Positions 8,886 through 19,232 of a stretch of 64,000 nucleotides of DNA are shown piece after piece. The notes below the pieces were generated by a model. The model was not told the DNA's origin. It saw nothing but the letters and a program-made list of their open reading frames with translations, and did no database searches. The position numbers and the translations under genes are program-made. Within the stretch, counting starts at the first letter, position 1; each line of letters opens with the position of its first letter. Source of the stretch: Paralithodes platypus (Eukaryota > Arthropoda > Malacostraca > Decapoda > Lithodidae); contig CM064502.1 of NCBI GenBank assembly GCA_032716605.1, positions 38,812,895 through 38,876,894 of the forward strand. The letters run 5' to 3'.

Positions 8886-10001
8886 ATGCCTCGTGCCTGT
8901 ACGAACTGCGCCGGTAGGTTTGGTGCTTCCATGTTTGCTCCTGCCGATCCACAAGTCTGCCGACTCTGCCAGCAACGAGAGGATTTGACAGCAAAATTGG
9001 ATGATGCCCACAACAAGATCAACGCCCTCACCAGGAAGCTGGAATCACTCCAAGAGTTTGTAACACTCAATGTTGGAGTATCACTAACTCCAATTGTTTC
9101 AACTCCAGCATCCACCACCGCCCCAACGTCATCTGCCAACAATCCAACACCTGCAGTAGACACTGCAGCAGATGCTTCTGACGAACCTGAGCCGACATCA
9201 AACCAGGACAGCCGCCCTGTTCACCTTAGTCTCTCCCCCACTCCTCGTGCAAGAAGCCTGCTAGCACGAACAGTACCAACCCCTCGCCCCCGTTCTAACC
9301 ACTCCTCTCCCCGACCTGTACATAGAGTCCCGCCACCACAGGTTTCCGGATTTTCACCAGTGAGGAACGGTGCACGGCCAACGCAGAAAAGGTCTCATCT
9401 ACCAGTCACAATGTCAAACAGATTTGAGATATTGGTAGAGATGGAAGACGAACCAGAAGAGACCAGGCTCGTTGGGGATTCCATCCTACAAGGACAGGTC
9501 GAAGAGTTCTGCGACAGAGTCCCAAATCAACGAAAAAGATTTTGCATCCCAGGAGCTGGACTGGACGACATTGTGGAAGCCTTCGAAGATACCACAAAGG
9601 ATGCAAATGAAAATACCCTTTTTGTCATCCATGCTGGTTCAAATGACGTCATGCGCACCAGATCCGAAGAGTTGATGGAGAAATATCGCAAGATGATCCA
9701 GCACTACAAAAACAAGTCAAGGAATATCATCATCTCAGGCATTCTCCCCAAGATCGACGCACCTGATAAATTCTACGACAAGGCCTTCAGCACAAATAGC
9801 CGACTAAAATATTTGTGTCTGAGGGAAGAAGTTGAATTCATCAACCTCTGGGACAACTTCTACAACCAGCCTACTCTGTTCCGCAAGGATGGCACTCATC
9901 TAAACCTTGTGGGTTCAGCACGCATGGGTCGTCTCCTACACGAAGCAGTCCGCAGCCATGGATCAAAAAACGCCATCAGAGAAGAAGCAGCAGTGACATA
10001 A
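8886..10001 (+). CDS. LINE ORF1 protein with zinc-binding N-terminus and SGNH hydrolase domain
   Basis: 371 aa from the ATG at 8886, preferred over the in-frame GTG at 8874. The N-terminus has two Cys pairs (CTNC at residues 5-8 and CRLC near 29), suggesting a small zinc domain, then a short coiled coil (about 38-60). A Ser/Pro/Arg-rich linker of about 120 residues follows. Residues about 190-360 form an SGNH/GDSL esterase-like fold: GDS with Ser199, GSND with Gly251 and Asn253, and DGTHLN with Asp335 and His338. The SGNH catalytic set therefore looks complete. ORF1 proteins of CR1/L2 elements with such esterase domains are known to bind nucleic acid and may act on lipids. The exact role is unproven. 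No stop or frameshift is seen. Confidence 0.88.
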   Translation: MPRACTNCAGRFGASMFAPADPQVCRLCQQREDLTAKLDDAHNKINALTRKLESLQEFVTLNVGVSLTPIVSTPASTTAPTSSANNPTPAVDTAADASDEPEPTSNQDSRPVHLSLSPTPRARSLLARTVPTPRPRSNHSSPRPVHRVPPPQVSGFSPVRNGARPTQKRSHLPVTMSNRFEILVEMEDEPEETRLVGDSILQGQVEEFCDRVPNQRKRFCIPGAGLDDIVEAFEDTTKDANENTLFVIHAGSNDVMRTRSEELMEKYRKMIQHYKNKSRNIIISGILPKIDAPDKFYDKAFSTNSRLKYLCLREEVEFINLWDNFYNQPTLFRKDGTHLNLVGSARMGRLLHEAVRSHGSKNAIREEAAVT

Positions 10002-10084
10002 ATCATCCAACGCCAAGAAAAAAACAGAGGCAACCGAGGACCACCAGCAATAAGGACCGAAGACAGCGAGGACCGAGGACAGCC

Positions 10085-11188
10085 ATGAACATAAATGTAG
10101 ATCCGACAAGAACCAAAAATATTATTAAAGAGCGTTCCGTGAGTTCTAAAATAACAAATTTAAAGGTTTTCTATGCAAACGCTCGTAGCATACGCAATAA
10201 ATTTTCAGATTTAGAGGAGCTAGTGTTTACAGAAAATTATGATGTGATTGGCATAACAGAATCTTGGCTCAATACAGAAGATAGAGACTTTTTAGCAGAG
10301 TATTCACTTCCCGGTTATGTAATGTTTGAGAAAAGCCGAATAAATCGAAATGGAGGTGGCGTTTTACTTTATATCAAAGAAAGTCTTAACCCTACCCTCT
10401 TGTCAAAACCTCAAATTGTGAACGTCGACGCATCTTTTGTGCTAATAAAGAATAATAAAGGTACAAAAATAATACTTGCATTAATATACAGACCTCCAGC
10501 TCAATCAGTGCAAACTGACCGAGAAATTTATGAACAAATTGCAGATGTAAGTAACTCACAAGATACCGTAATTTTTGGCGACTTTAATTTACCTGTGACC
10601 AAGTGGGGCGATACTCTTACTTCACACTCCGGACATGACTTGTATACGAACTTGCAAGAGAGTTCGCTTTATCAATTTATTCGAACGCCGACCCGTGGTA
10701 ATAACGTTCTTGACATTGTACTTGCAACAAAAGAAGAATTAATAGAGAATTTGAATGTTGGTGATGAATTCAGTAACAGCGACCATCGTACGATAACTTT
10801 CACTTTAAAGTTTACTAGTAACGAACCAAATAGTAGCATCGAAAAAGTCCCTAATTTCAAGAAAGCAAACTTCCATAAACTTAGAGCTATGTTTAAAGAA
10901 ACTGACTGGAGCTTTTTAATTAACAATAATGACATAAATACATCTTGGAAGTTATTCGAAACCACTTACCTAAAAGCAGTGCAAGACTGCATACCATCGA
11001 AAATACGGCGTCCAGGCCATAATAATAAGCCCAAATGGTGGAATAAAGATATTTCAAACTGCCTGCTTGCTAAAAAATTTGCTAATGATAGATTAAAATC
11101 CTCACAAAATGACGAAGAATGGGTGAAATTTGTAGAGCTACGACGCAAAGCCAAAAAGTTAATTAAGCAAAGTAAAAAGAGACCTTAG
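10085..11188 (+). CDS. LINE ORF2, apurinic-like endonuclease part (frameshifted from RT)
   Basis: This N-terminal portion of ORF2 begins at the ATG at 10085 and makes the target-site nick. The endonuclease motifs are in order: NARSIRNK (near residue 33), ITESWLN, GGGVLLYIKE, GDFNLP and SDHRTITF. They correspond to the metal- and phosphate-binding residues of the exonuclease-endonuclease-phosphatase fold. The frame ends at TAG (11186-11188), and the sequence continues in another frame into the RT part. One base gained or lost in an A-rich stretch around 11170-11185 explains it. The element is otherwise intact, so this may be its only disabling lesion. Confidence 0.88.
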   Translation: MNINVDPTRTKNIIKERSVSSKITNLKVFYANARSIRNKFSDLEELVFTENYDVIGITESWLNTEDRDFLAEYSLPGYVMFEKSRINRNGGGVLLYIKESLNPTLLSKPQIVNVDASFVLIKNNKGTKIILALIYRPPAQSVQTDREIYEQIADVSNSQDTVIFGDFNLPVTKWGDTLTSHSGHDLYTNLQESSLYQFIRTPTRGNNVLDIVLATKEELIENLNVGDEFSNSDHRTITFTLKFTSNEPNSSIEKVPNFKKANFHKLRAMFKETDWSFLINNNDINTSWKLFETTYLKAVQDCIPSKIRRPGHNNKPKWWNKDISNCLLAKKFANDRLKSSQNDEEWVKFVELRRKAKKLIKQSKKRP

Positions 11189-12966
11189 AGTTACATATTG
11201 CGAATCAAAGTAAAACAAACCCGAAAGAATTCTATAGTTATATCAGAAAGAAAAAAGTAGTCACTTCAACTGTTGGACCGTTAGTCGATGAAAATGGAGA
11301 ATACACCAAAGACGAAGTACAAATGAGTAATGCCCTCAATACCTTCTTTGCATCAGTTTTTACAACAGAAGACCTCAGTGATATCCCTACACCATCGCCG
11401 ATTCAGATTGATAATTCAGATGTTCTAAGCAATATCACCGCTACAGAGAGAGAAGTATTGAATTGTTTAGATAAACTCAAGGTAAATAAAACGCCTGGAC
11501 CTGACACAATCTCGCCTAGAGTTCTGAAGGAAGCTAAGGATGAGCTCTCCAAACCACTGACATTACTATTCAATAAATCCTTGCAGTCTGGAACTATGCC
11601 TGATCAGTGGAAGCTAGCCAACGTAACACCGATATTAAAAAAAGGCAGCAAATCCCTACCCAGTAACTATCGTCCAATTAGCTTAACCTCAGTTGTATGT
11701 AAAATGCTAGAAACGGTCATACGAGACAGACTCGTAAATCACTTAGAGGAAAATAACATACTTAAAGATACTCAACACGGCTTTCGTAAAAAACGTTCCT
11801 GTTTAACAAACCTCTTAGACTTCTTCCACGATATCCTCAACCTCTACGATGAGAGTAAAGCTGTAGATATTATATACCTTGATTTTCAAAAGGCCTTTGA
11901 CAAAGTTCCCCACAAACGTTTACTGCTAAAACTAAAAGCGCATGGAATACAAGACGGTGTGTTGAAATGGATAGAAAATTGGCTCAGCGACAGAAAGCAA
12001 AGAGTAGTCATGAACGGTAAGGCATCTAAATGGACCAATGTAAGTAGCGGGGTACCCCAGGGATCGGTACTAGGACCAATTATCTTTATAATTTATATCA
12101 ACGACATAGATGAGGGCCTCACCTGTACAATCTCAAAATTTGCTGACGATACAAAAATTGCAAATAGCGTACTCTCAAAAGAACAAGTTGACGATATGCA
12201 ACACAATCTAGATAAATTGTCATGTTGGGCCCAAATTTGGCAAATGAGTTTCAATGCGGATAAATGTAAAGTACTACATATCGGATACCTAAATGAGAAA
12301 GCAAACTATTCGATGAATGGCACTCAGCTTAAGAATGTAAACAGAGAAACCGATCTGGGAGTAACAATATCGAGTAACCTAAAACTGAGTCAACAATGTT
12401 CAGAAGTTGTTAAGAAGGCAAACAAAATAATTGGCTTTATAGGCAGGTCATTTGAGCATAAATCCAAAGAAGTTATCCTAACCCTTTACAATTCCTTAGT
12501 CCGCCCTCTTCTGGAATACTGCGTTCAATCCTGGTGCCCTTATTACCAAAAAGATATAAACAAGCTAGAACGAGTTCAACGTAGAGTTACCAAAATGATA
12601 CCTAGCCTAAAGAACAAACCATACGAAGAGCGTCTTAGAGAATTAAATCTATTTCCTTTGACCCAGCGCAGATTAAGAGGTGACTTAATTCAAGTGTTCA
12701 AAATCATCAAAGGCATCGACAATATGAACTGTAGTAAGTACTTCACTATCGACCAATCTAATTACACACGGGGAAACGGTTGCAAAATTATTGGTAAATC
12801 TTTTAACTCACACGAATCTAAGAATTTCTTCTTCAATCGAGTTGTCAACTTGTGGAATGGGCTTCCCCGAAACGTTATAGACTGCATCACCGTTGATTCA
12901 TTTAAACTCCGCCTAGACAAATATCTCGCTTCAAACCCGCGACTGACTGCGTTTGTAAATGAATAA
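11176..12966 (+). CDS. LINE ORF2, reverse transcriptase part
   Basis: It continues ORF2 after the frameshift. Reverse-transcriptase motifs appear in order: [43 protein letters not shown], the catalytic SKFADDTKI, and LGVTISSNL of the thumb. The C-terminal section (CVQSWCPYYQKDI, FNRVVNLWNGLP) is shared with the two truncated copies. The protein lacks an RNase H domain, as expected for CR1/L2-like elements. The enzyme would perform target-primed reverse transcription at the nick made by the adjoining endonuclease. The open frame runs from just after 11175; the first ATG is at 11323. Confidence 0.9.
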   Translation, partial: KETLELHIANQSKTNPKEFYSYIRKKKVVTSTVGPLVDENGEYTKDEVQMSNALNTFFASVFTTEDLSDIPTPSPIQIDNSDVLSNITATEREVLNCLDKLKVNKTPGPDTISPRVLKEAKDELSKPLTLLFNKSLQSGTMPDQWKLANVTPILKKGSKSLPSNYRPISLTSVVCKMLETVIRDRLVNHLEENNILKDTQHGFRKKRSCLTNLLDFFHDILNLYDESKAVDIIYLDFQKAFDKVPHKRLLLKLKAHGIQDGVLKWIENWLSDRKQRVVMNGKASKWTNVSSGVPQGSVLGPIIFIIYINDIDEGLTCTISKFADDTKIANSVLSKEQVDDMQHNLDKLSCWAQIWQMSFNADKCKVLHIGYLNEKANYSMNGTQLKNVNRETDLGVTISSNLKLSQQCSEVVKKANKIIGFIGRSFEHKSKEVILTLYNSLVRPLLEYCVQSWCPYYQKDINKLERVQRRVTKMIPSLKNKPYEERLRELNLFPLTQRRLRGDLIQVFKIIKGIDNMNCSKYFTIDQSNYTRGNGCKIIGKSFNSHESKNFFFNRVVNLWNGLPRNVIDCITVDSFKLRLDKYLASNPRLTAFVNE

Positions 12967-13186
12967 CTTTATTTTATCCCCCCCTCAGTTACTAACCCAT
13001 CTGTCCCCTACTAACTTCCTAATCCTGCCACGGACATTAGTTCCAGGGCAGTAATTCCCTTTCCAATGTTCCCTTACCCACTCTAAACCACTGTTTGGAC
13101 ACTTGATCCTCAGTGTTTTGGAGGACAAGCAACCTAGAAGGGTCACTAGATCTGTTGTTGCTTGATTTCCTTTGTACTCCTTTTGT
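12967..13186 (+). other. 3' UTR and tail of the CR1-like LINE
   Basis: This 220-bp UTR is conserved in all three copies in the window (also 25406-25617 reverse and 54850-55069). It ends in TTTGTACTCC followed by a shorter repeat of the same word. A short direct-repeat tail instead of poly-A is typical of CR1/L2 elements. Confidence 0.8.
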
Positions 13187-13366
13187 ATTATATGAAGCAT
13201 GACCTAGGCTATACGACGCATTATACGAAGCATGACAGAGAGAGAGAAAGATACACACTCACTCTCTCTGAGTCAAAGAGTTTTTAGCTAACGTCTTGCC
13301 CATAATCATCAGCAATGAGTGTGCTCACTCTGTCCTGTTAAAGAAATAGATTTGTCAATTATTTGT

Positions 13367-13639
13367 CCACGACATCTTTCACCCACAAAAATTTAGGAGA
13401 GAAATATCTGGCCGGGCTGCTCTACCCAGAGAGAGACTTCCTGGCCGGGCTGCTCCACCTAACGAGAGACTACCTGGCCGGGCTGCTGGGGCATCGCCGC
13501 TGTACAGGTCCCTGTCGTGATTTTAACACACAAATCTTTAGGCGATCTTCTGCTGTCCAACGTGAGTTGGTGGATTTTGAGTTGGTGGTGAACCTTTTCT
13601 CAGGAGGGTCTAAATTTTGGTGGGTGAAAGATGTCGTGG
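13367..13639. repeat. Array unit 1: inverted arms flanking a short minisatellite
   Basis: The left arm (13367-13396) and right arm (13610-13639) are reverse complements over about 30 bp with one mismatch, built on 'ccacgacatctttcaccca'. Between them lie only three minisatellite units (about 13403-13487), making this the shortest core in the array. Confidence 0.85.
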
Positions 13640-14084
13640 AAAACTTACAAGCCATCTTTTTTCGAGAAAGCTACTTAAAATAATATGAGGGCGGTGTACA
13701 AATAAAAACTGTTTAGAATTTTTATTTTATTATTATATCCTTTTTGGGGGTTATATATTGGTGTTTGCTATGTAGTCACCTATATCCCCCACACTCTTAA
13801 CTCTAGGATCGAGTGACCTAAATCTTACTAAAAAATTCAGGTTAGTAAGGCACGTAAAGCACTATATGAATAGCCTATTCTCTTACTAAGAAATTCAGGT
13901 TAGTAAGGCACTATATGGATAGCCTATTCTCTTACTAAGAACGAAGTGGCTACGGGATACCTTCGCCCATCTGCCTCGTGTGTCCTGCCCAGATACGAGT
14001 CACATCCACCGCCACGCTATACGTCGCATTATACGAAGCATGACCTAGGCTATACGACGCATAATACGAAGCATGACAGAGAGA

Positions 14085-14099
14085 GAGAGAGTGTGTAAC

Positions 14100-14145
<46 letters not shown>

Positions 14146-14188
14146 ATACTGTGTCTGTCTCTTTCTCTCTCTCTCTCTCTCTCTCTGA
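14085..14188. repeat. Compound (GA)n-(CT)n-(CA)n-(CT)n microsatellite
   Basis: Alternating GA, CT and CA runs. Equivalent tracts lie at about 15366-15453, 16790-16875 and 17847-17938, one per array unit, varying in length between units. Confidence 0.9.
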
Positions 14189-14283
14189 GTCAAAGATATT
14201 TTAGCTAACGTCTTGCCCATAATCAGCAGCAATGAGCGCGCTCACGCTGTCCTGTTAAAGAAATCGTGTTGTCAATTATTTTT

Positions 14284-14907
14284 CCACGACATCTTTTACC
14301 CACAAAAATTTAGGAGAGAAGAATTACCAGGCCGGGCTGCTCCACCCAGAGAGAGACTACCTGGTCGGGCTGCTCCACCTAGAGAGACCGACTACCTGGC
14401 CGGGCTGCTCCGCCTAGAGAGAGCGACTACCTGGTCGGGCTGCTCCACCCAGAGAGAGCAACTACCTGGCCGGGTTGCTCTACCCAGAGAGAGACTACCT
14501 GATCGGGCTGCTCCACCTAGAGAGAGCGACTACCTGGTCGGGCTGTTCCACCTAGAGAGAGCGACTACCTGGTCGGGCTGCTCCACCCAGAGAGAGCGAC
14601 TTCCTGGCCGGGTTGCTCTACCCAGAGAGAGACTACCTGGTCGGGATGCTCCACCTAGAGAGAGCGACTACCTGGTCGGGCTGCTCCACCTAGAGAGAGC
14701 GACTACCTGGTCGGGCTGCTCCACCCAGAGAGAGCGACTACCTGGCCGGGTTGCTGCGGCGTCGCCGCTGTATGGGTCCCTGTCATGATTTTCACACACA
14801 AATCTTTAGGCGATCTTCTGCTGTCCAACGTGAGTTGATGGAACTTGAGTTGGTGGTGAACCTTTTTTCAGGAGGGTCTAAATTTTTGTGGGTGAAAGAT
14901 GTCGTGA
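14284..14907. repeat. Array unit 2: inverted arms flanking about 12 minisatellite units
   Basis: Arms at 14284-14313 and 14878-14907 are inverted copies. The minisatellite (about 14325-14755) has units of the type 'gctgctccacctagagagag' followed by 'cgactacctggtcgg'. Units are 35 bp, or 33 bp when the 'cg' is absent. Confidence 0.85.
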
Positions 14908-15389
14908 AAAAATTACAAGCCATCTTTTTTCGAGAAAGCTACTTAAAATAATATGAGGGCGGTGTACAAATAAAAACTGTTTTGAATTTATATTTTATCA
15001 TTATATCCTTTTTGGAGGTTATATATTGGTTGTTTGCTATGTAGTCACCTATATCCCCCACTTTCTTAACTTTAGGATCGAGTGACCTAAATCTTACTAC
15101 AAAATTCAGGTTAGTAAGGCACGTAAGGCACTATATGAATAGCCTATTCTCTTACTAAGAAATTCAGGTTAGTAAGGCACTATATGGATATCCTATTCTC
15201 TTACTAAGAACGAAGTGGCTACGGGACACCTCCGCCCTTCTGCCTCGTGTGTCGCCCTTCTGCCTCGTGTTTCCTGCCCAGATACAAGTCACATCCATCG
15301 CCGCGCTATACGACGCATTATACGAAGCATTAGCTAGGCTATACGACGCATTATACGAATAATGACAGAGAGAGAGAGAGAGTGTGTAA

Positions 15390-15432
<43 letters not shown>

Positions 15433-15550
15433 TGTGTCTGTCTCTCTCTCTCTGAGTCAAAGATTTTTTAGCTAACGTCTTGCCCATAATCAGCAGCAAT
15501 AAGCGCGCTCACGCTGTCCTGTTAAAGAAATCGTGTTGTCAATTATTTTT

Positions 15551-16242
15551 CCACGACATCTTTTACCCACAAAAATTTAGGAGAGAAGAACTACCTGGCC
15601 GGGCTGCTCCACCCAGAGAGAGACTACCTGGTCGGGCTGCTCCACCCAGAGAGAGCGACTATCTGGCCGGGTTGTTCTACCCAGAGAGAGACTACCTGGT
15701 CGGGCTGCTCCACCTAGAGAGAGCGACTACCTGGCCGGGCTGCTCCGCCTAGAGAGAGCGACTGCCTGGTCGGGCTGCTCCACCCAGAGAGAGCGACTAC
15801 CTGGCCGGGTTGCTATACCCAGAGAGAGACTACCTGGTCGGGCTGCTCCACCTAGAGAGAGCGACTACCTGGTCGGGCTGTTCCACCTAGAGAGAGCGAC
15901 TACCTGGTCGGGCTGCTCCACCCAGAGGTGAGCGACTACCTGGCCAGGTTGCTCTACCCAGAGAGAGACTACCTGGTTGGGTTGCTCCACCTAGAGAGAG
16001 CGACTACCTGGTCGGGCTGCTCCACCTAGAGAGAGCGACTACCTGGTCGGGCTGCTCCACCCAGAGAGAGCGACTACCTGGCCGGGTTGCTGCGGCGTCG
16101 CCGCTGTACGGGTCCCTGTCGTGATTTTCACACACAAATCTTTAGGCGATCTTCTGCTGTCCAACGTGAGTTGATGGAACTTGAGTTGGTGGTGAACCTT
16201 TTTTCAGGAGGGTCTAAATTTTTGTGGGTGAAAGATGTCGTG
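15551..16242. repeat. Array unit 3: inverted arms flanking about 14 minisatellite units
   Basis: Arms at 15551-15580 and 16213-16242 are inverted copies. The core (about 15592-16092) shows runs of unit variants in the same order as unit 2, which suggests the whole unit was duplicated after the core had expanded. Confidence 0.85.
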
Positions 16243-16972
16243 GAAAAATTACAAGCCATCTTTTTCGAGAAAGCTACTTAAAATAATATGAGGGCGGTGT
16301 ACAAATAAAAACTGTTTAGAATTTATATTTTATTATTATATCCTTTTTGGGGGTTATATATTGGTTGTTTGCTATGTAGTCACCTATATCCCCCACTTTC
16401 TTAACTTTAGGATCGAGTGACCTAAATCTTACTAAAAAATTCAGGTTAGTAAGGCATGTAAGGCAGTATATGAATACCCTATTCTCTTACTAAGAACGAA
16501 GTAGCTACGGGACACCTCCGCCCTTCTGCCTCGTGTGTCCACGTAAGGCATTATATGAATAGCCTATTCTCTTACTAAGAAATTCAGGTTAGTAAGACAC
16601 TATATGGATGGCTTATTCTCTTACTAAGAACGAAGTGGCTACGGGACACCTCCGCCCTTCTGCCTCGTGTGTCGCCCTTCTGCCTCGTGTGTCCTGCCCA
16701 GATACGAGTCACATCCATCGCCGTGCTATACGACGCATTATACGAAGCATGACCTAGGCTATACGACGCATTATACGAAGCATGACAGAGAAAGAGAGAG
16801 TGTGTAACTCTCTCTCTCTCTCTCACACTCACACACACACACACACTGTGTCTGTCTCTCTCTCTCTCTCTCTCTGAGTCAAAACAAATTTAGCTAATGT
16901 CTTGCCCATAATCAGCAGCAATGAACGCGCTCACGCTGTCCTGTTAAAGAAATCGTGTTGTAAATTATTTTT

Positions 16973-17388
16973 CCACGACATCTTTCACCCACAAAAATTT
17001 AGGAGAGAAGAACTACCTGGCCGGGCTGCTCCACCCAGAGAGAGACTACCTGGTCGGGCTGCTCCACCCAGAGAGAGCGACTATCTGGCCGGGTTGTTCT
17101 ACCCAGAGAGAGACTACCTGGTCGGGCTGCTCCACCTAGAGAGAGCGACTACCTGGCCGGGCTGCTCCACCTAGAGAGAGCGACTACCTGGTCGGGCTGC
17201 TCCACCCAGAGAGAGCGACTACCTGGCCGGGTTGCTGCGGCGTCGCCGCTGTACGGGTCCCTGTCGTGATTTTCACACACAAATCTTTAGGCGATCTTCT
17301 GCTGTCCAACGTGAGTTGATGGAACTTGAGTAGGTGGTGAACCTTTTTTCAGGAGGGTCTAAACAAATTTGGGTGAAAGATGTCGTGG
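16973..17388. repeat. Array unit 4: inverted arms flanking about 6-7 minisatellite units
   Basis: Left arm 16973-17002. The right arm (17359-17388) has a local change ('aaacaaattt' for 'aaatttttgt'). The core is about 17012-17232. Confidence 0.8.
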
Positions 17389-17870
17389 AAAAATTACAAG
17401 CCATCTTTTTTCGAGAAAGCTACTTAAAATAATATGAGGGCGGTGTACAAGTAAAAACTGTTTAGAATTTATATTTTATTATTATATCCTTTTTGGGGGT
17501 TATATATTGGTTGTTTGCTATGTAGTCGCCTATATCCCCCACTTTCTTAACTTTAGGAGCGAGTGACCTAAATCTTACTAAAAAATTCAGGTTAGTAAGG
17601 CACGTAAGGCACTATATGAATAGCCTATTCTCTTACTAAGAAATTCAGGTTAGTAAGGCACTATATGGATATCCTATTCTCTTACTAAGAACGAAGTGGC
17701 TACAGGATACCTCCGCCCTTCTGCCTCGTGTGTCGCCCTTCTGCCTCGTGTGTCCTGCCCAGATACGAGTCACATCCATCGCCGCGCTATACGACGCATT
17801 ATACGAAGCATGACCTAGGCTATACGACGCATTATACGAAGCATGACAGAGAGAGAGAGAGAGTGTGTAA

Positions 17871-17913
<43 letters not shown>

Positions 17914-18034
17914 TGTGTTTGTGTCTCTCTCTCTCTCTGAGGCAAAGATTTTTTAGATAACGTCTTGCCCATAATCAGCAGCAATGAGCACGCTCACGCT
18001 GTCCTGCTAAAGAAATCGTGTTGTCAATTATTTT

Positions 18035-18560
18035 TCCACGACATCTTTCACCCAAAAAAATTTAGGAGAGAAGAACTACCTGGCCGGGCTGCTCCACCCA
18101 GAGAGAGACTACCTGGTCGGGCTGCTCCACCCAGAGAGAGCGACTATCTGGCCAGGTTGCTCTACCCAGAGAGAGACTACCTGGTCGGGCTGCTCCACCT
18201 AGAGAGAACGACTACCTGGTCGGGCTGCTCCACCCAGAGAGAGCGACTACCTGGCCAGGTTGCTCTACCCAGAGAGAGACTACCTGGTCGGGCTGCTCCA
18301 CCTAGAGAGAGCGACTACCTGGTCGGGCTGCTCCACCTAGAGAGAGCGACTACCTGGTCGGGCTGCTCCACCTAGAGAGAGCGACTAGCTGGTCGGGCTG
18401 CTCCACCCAGAGAGAGCGACTACCTGGCCGGGTTGCACTACCCAGAGAGCGACTACCTGGCCGGGTTGCTTTACCCAGAGAGAGACTACCTGGTCGGGCT
18501 GCTCCACCTAGAGAGAGCGACTACCTGGTCGGGCTGCTCCACCTAGAGAGACCTAAAATT
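18035..18560. repeat. Array unit 5: left arm and about 14 minisatellite units, right arm missing
   Basis: The left arm is at 18035-18065. The minisatellite runs to about 18550 and is then joined directly to 'acctaaaattaatgggag', so the right arm and following block are deleted or displaced. The usual A/T-rich end reappears from 19016. Confidence 0.8.
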
Positions 18561-19232
18561 AATGGGAGTAACTGGTACTGTGGTGCTTTGTATAATTTGT
18601 CGTATAACTAGGTCATGCTTCGTATAATGTAAATCGGAACATAAAATGAAATTTTTCATGTTTTTCTTATATTTGTCCTAGTTTTTACAATTGTATCGAC
18701 AAATTTAGTGTTTGTACAAATAAACACTGTTTAGAATCAGTGGAATACCATAAGTGTAACTACACTTTTGTATATTGCTCTGCTTCGTTCCCCTTCTACA
18801 CACTATATAATTATCAGTGTCGACTTTACATTTGTAGTTAATTAGATATATCGCATGTTTAATTTAGTCTGCCATACAATAATCGTTTTCTCTAACAACG
18901 CAATACAGAAAACGTCATTGCAGGAGTGTGGGCATACATGTATAAGCACTATAGAGCACCCTGCACCGTCTAGAGCTCCGCTTCTCCTGTGTGCTTCGCC
19001 CTTCTGCCTTGTGTTTTTACAAATAAAAACTGTCTAGAATTTATATTTTATTATATCCTTTTTGGGGGTTATATATTGGTTGTTTGCTATGTAGTCATCT
19101 ATATCCTCCACTTTCTTAACTTTAGGATTGAGTGACCTAAATCTTACTAAAAAATTCAGGTTAGTAAGGCACATAAGGCACTATATGAATAGCCTATTCT
19201 CTTACTAAGAAATTCAGGTTAGTAAGGCACTC

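Larger units (their letters stand above)
8294..13186 (+). mobile_element. Full-length CR1/L2-like LINE (copy 1)
   Basis: A 4.9-kb non-LTR retrotransposon has a repetitive 5' UTR, ORF1 with an SGNH-hydrolase domain, ORF2 with endonuclease and reverse transcriptase, and a 3' UTR ending in a short tandem TTTGTACTCC-type tail. The insertion site is an array unit. ATTAT before 8294 is repeated at 13187-13191, and the uninterrupted sequence is present in neighbouring units. Two 5'-truncated copies of the same family lie at 25406-26964 (minus) and 54233-55069 (plus), sharing the same 3' end. ORF1 with an esterase-like fold is typical of CR1/L2-group elements. Confidence 0.9.
13187..19232 (+). repeat. 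Tandem array of 1.1-1.6 kb units with minisatellite cores
   Basis: The marker 'gagtgacctaaatcttacta' recurs near 13812, 15080, 16417, 17562 and 19133, giving periods of about 1270, 1340, 1145 and 1570 bp. Order within a unit: 'ggttagtaaggcac' blocks, 'cgaagtggctacgggacacc', 'cgcattatacgaagcatgac' twice, (GA)n/(CT)n/(CA)n, an inverted arm, the 33/35-bp minisatellite, a short unique block, the opposite arm, and an A/T-rich stretch. Neighbouring units are highly similar. ORFs of 60-190 codons recur but are translations of the repeats: the 35-bp period shifts frame. The final unit is rearranged, with a short inverted copy of the 'gcatgacctag' block near 18600. Confidence 0.9.

Noticed and set aside
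14213..14788. 191-codon ORF and its relatives at 15480, 16902 and 17965 (MPIISSN...LPGRAAPP...)
   Set aside because: These are translations of the 33/35-bp minisatellite. The repeat period breaks the frame and the ORFs change length with copy number.
14325..18550. Possible CRISPR-like array
   Set aside because: Units are contiguous with no unique spacers, no cas genes are near, and the DNA is clearly eukaryotic. It is a minisatellite.
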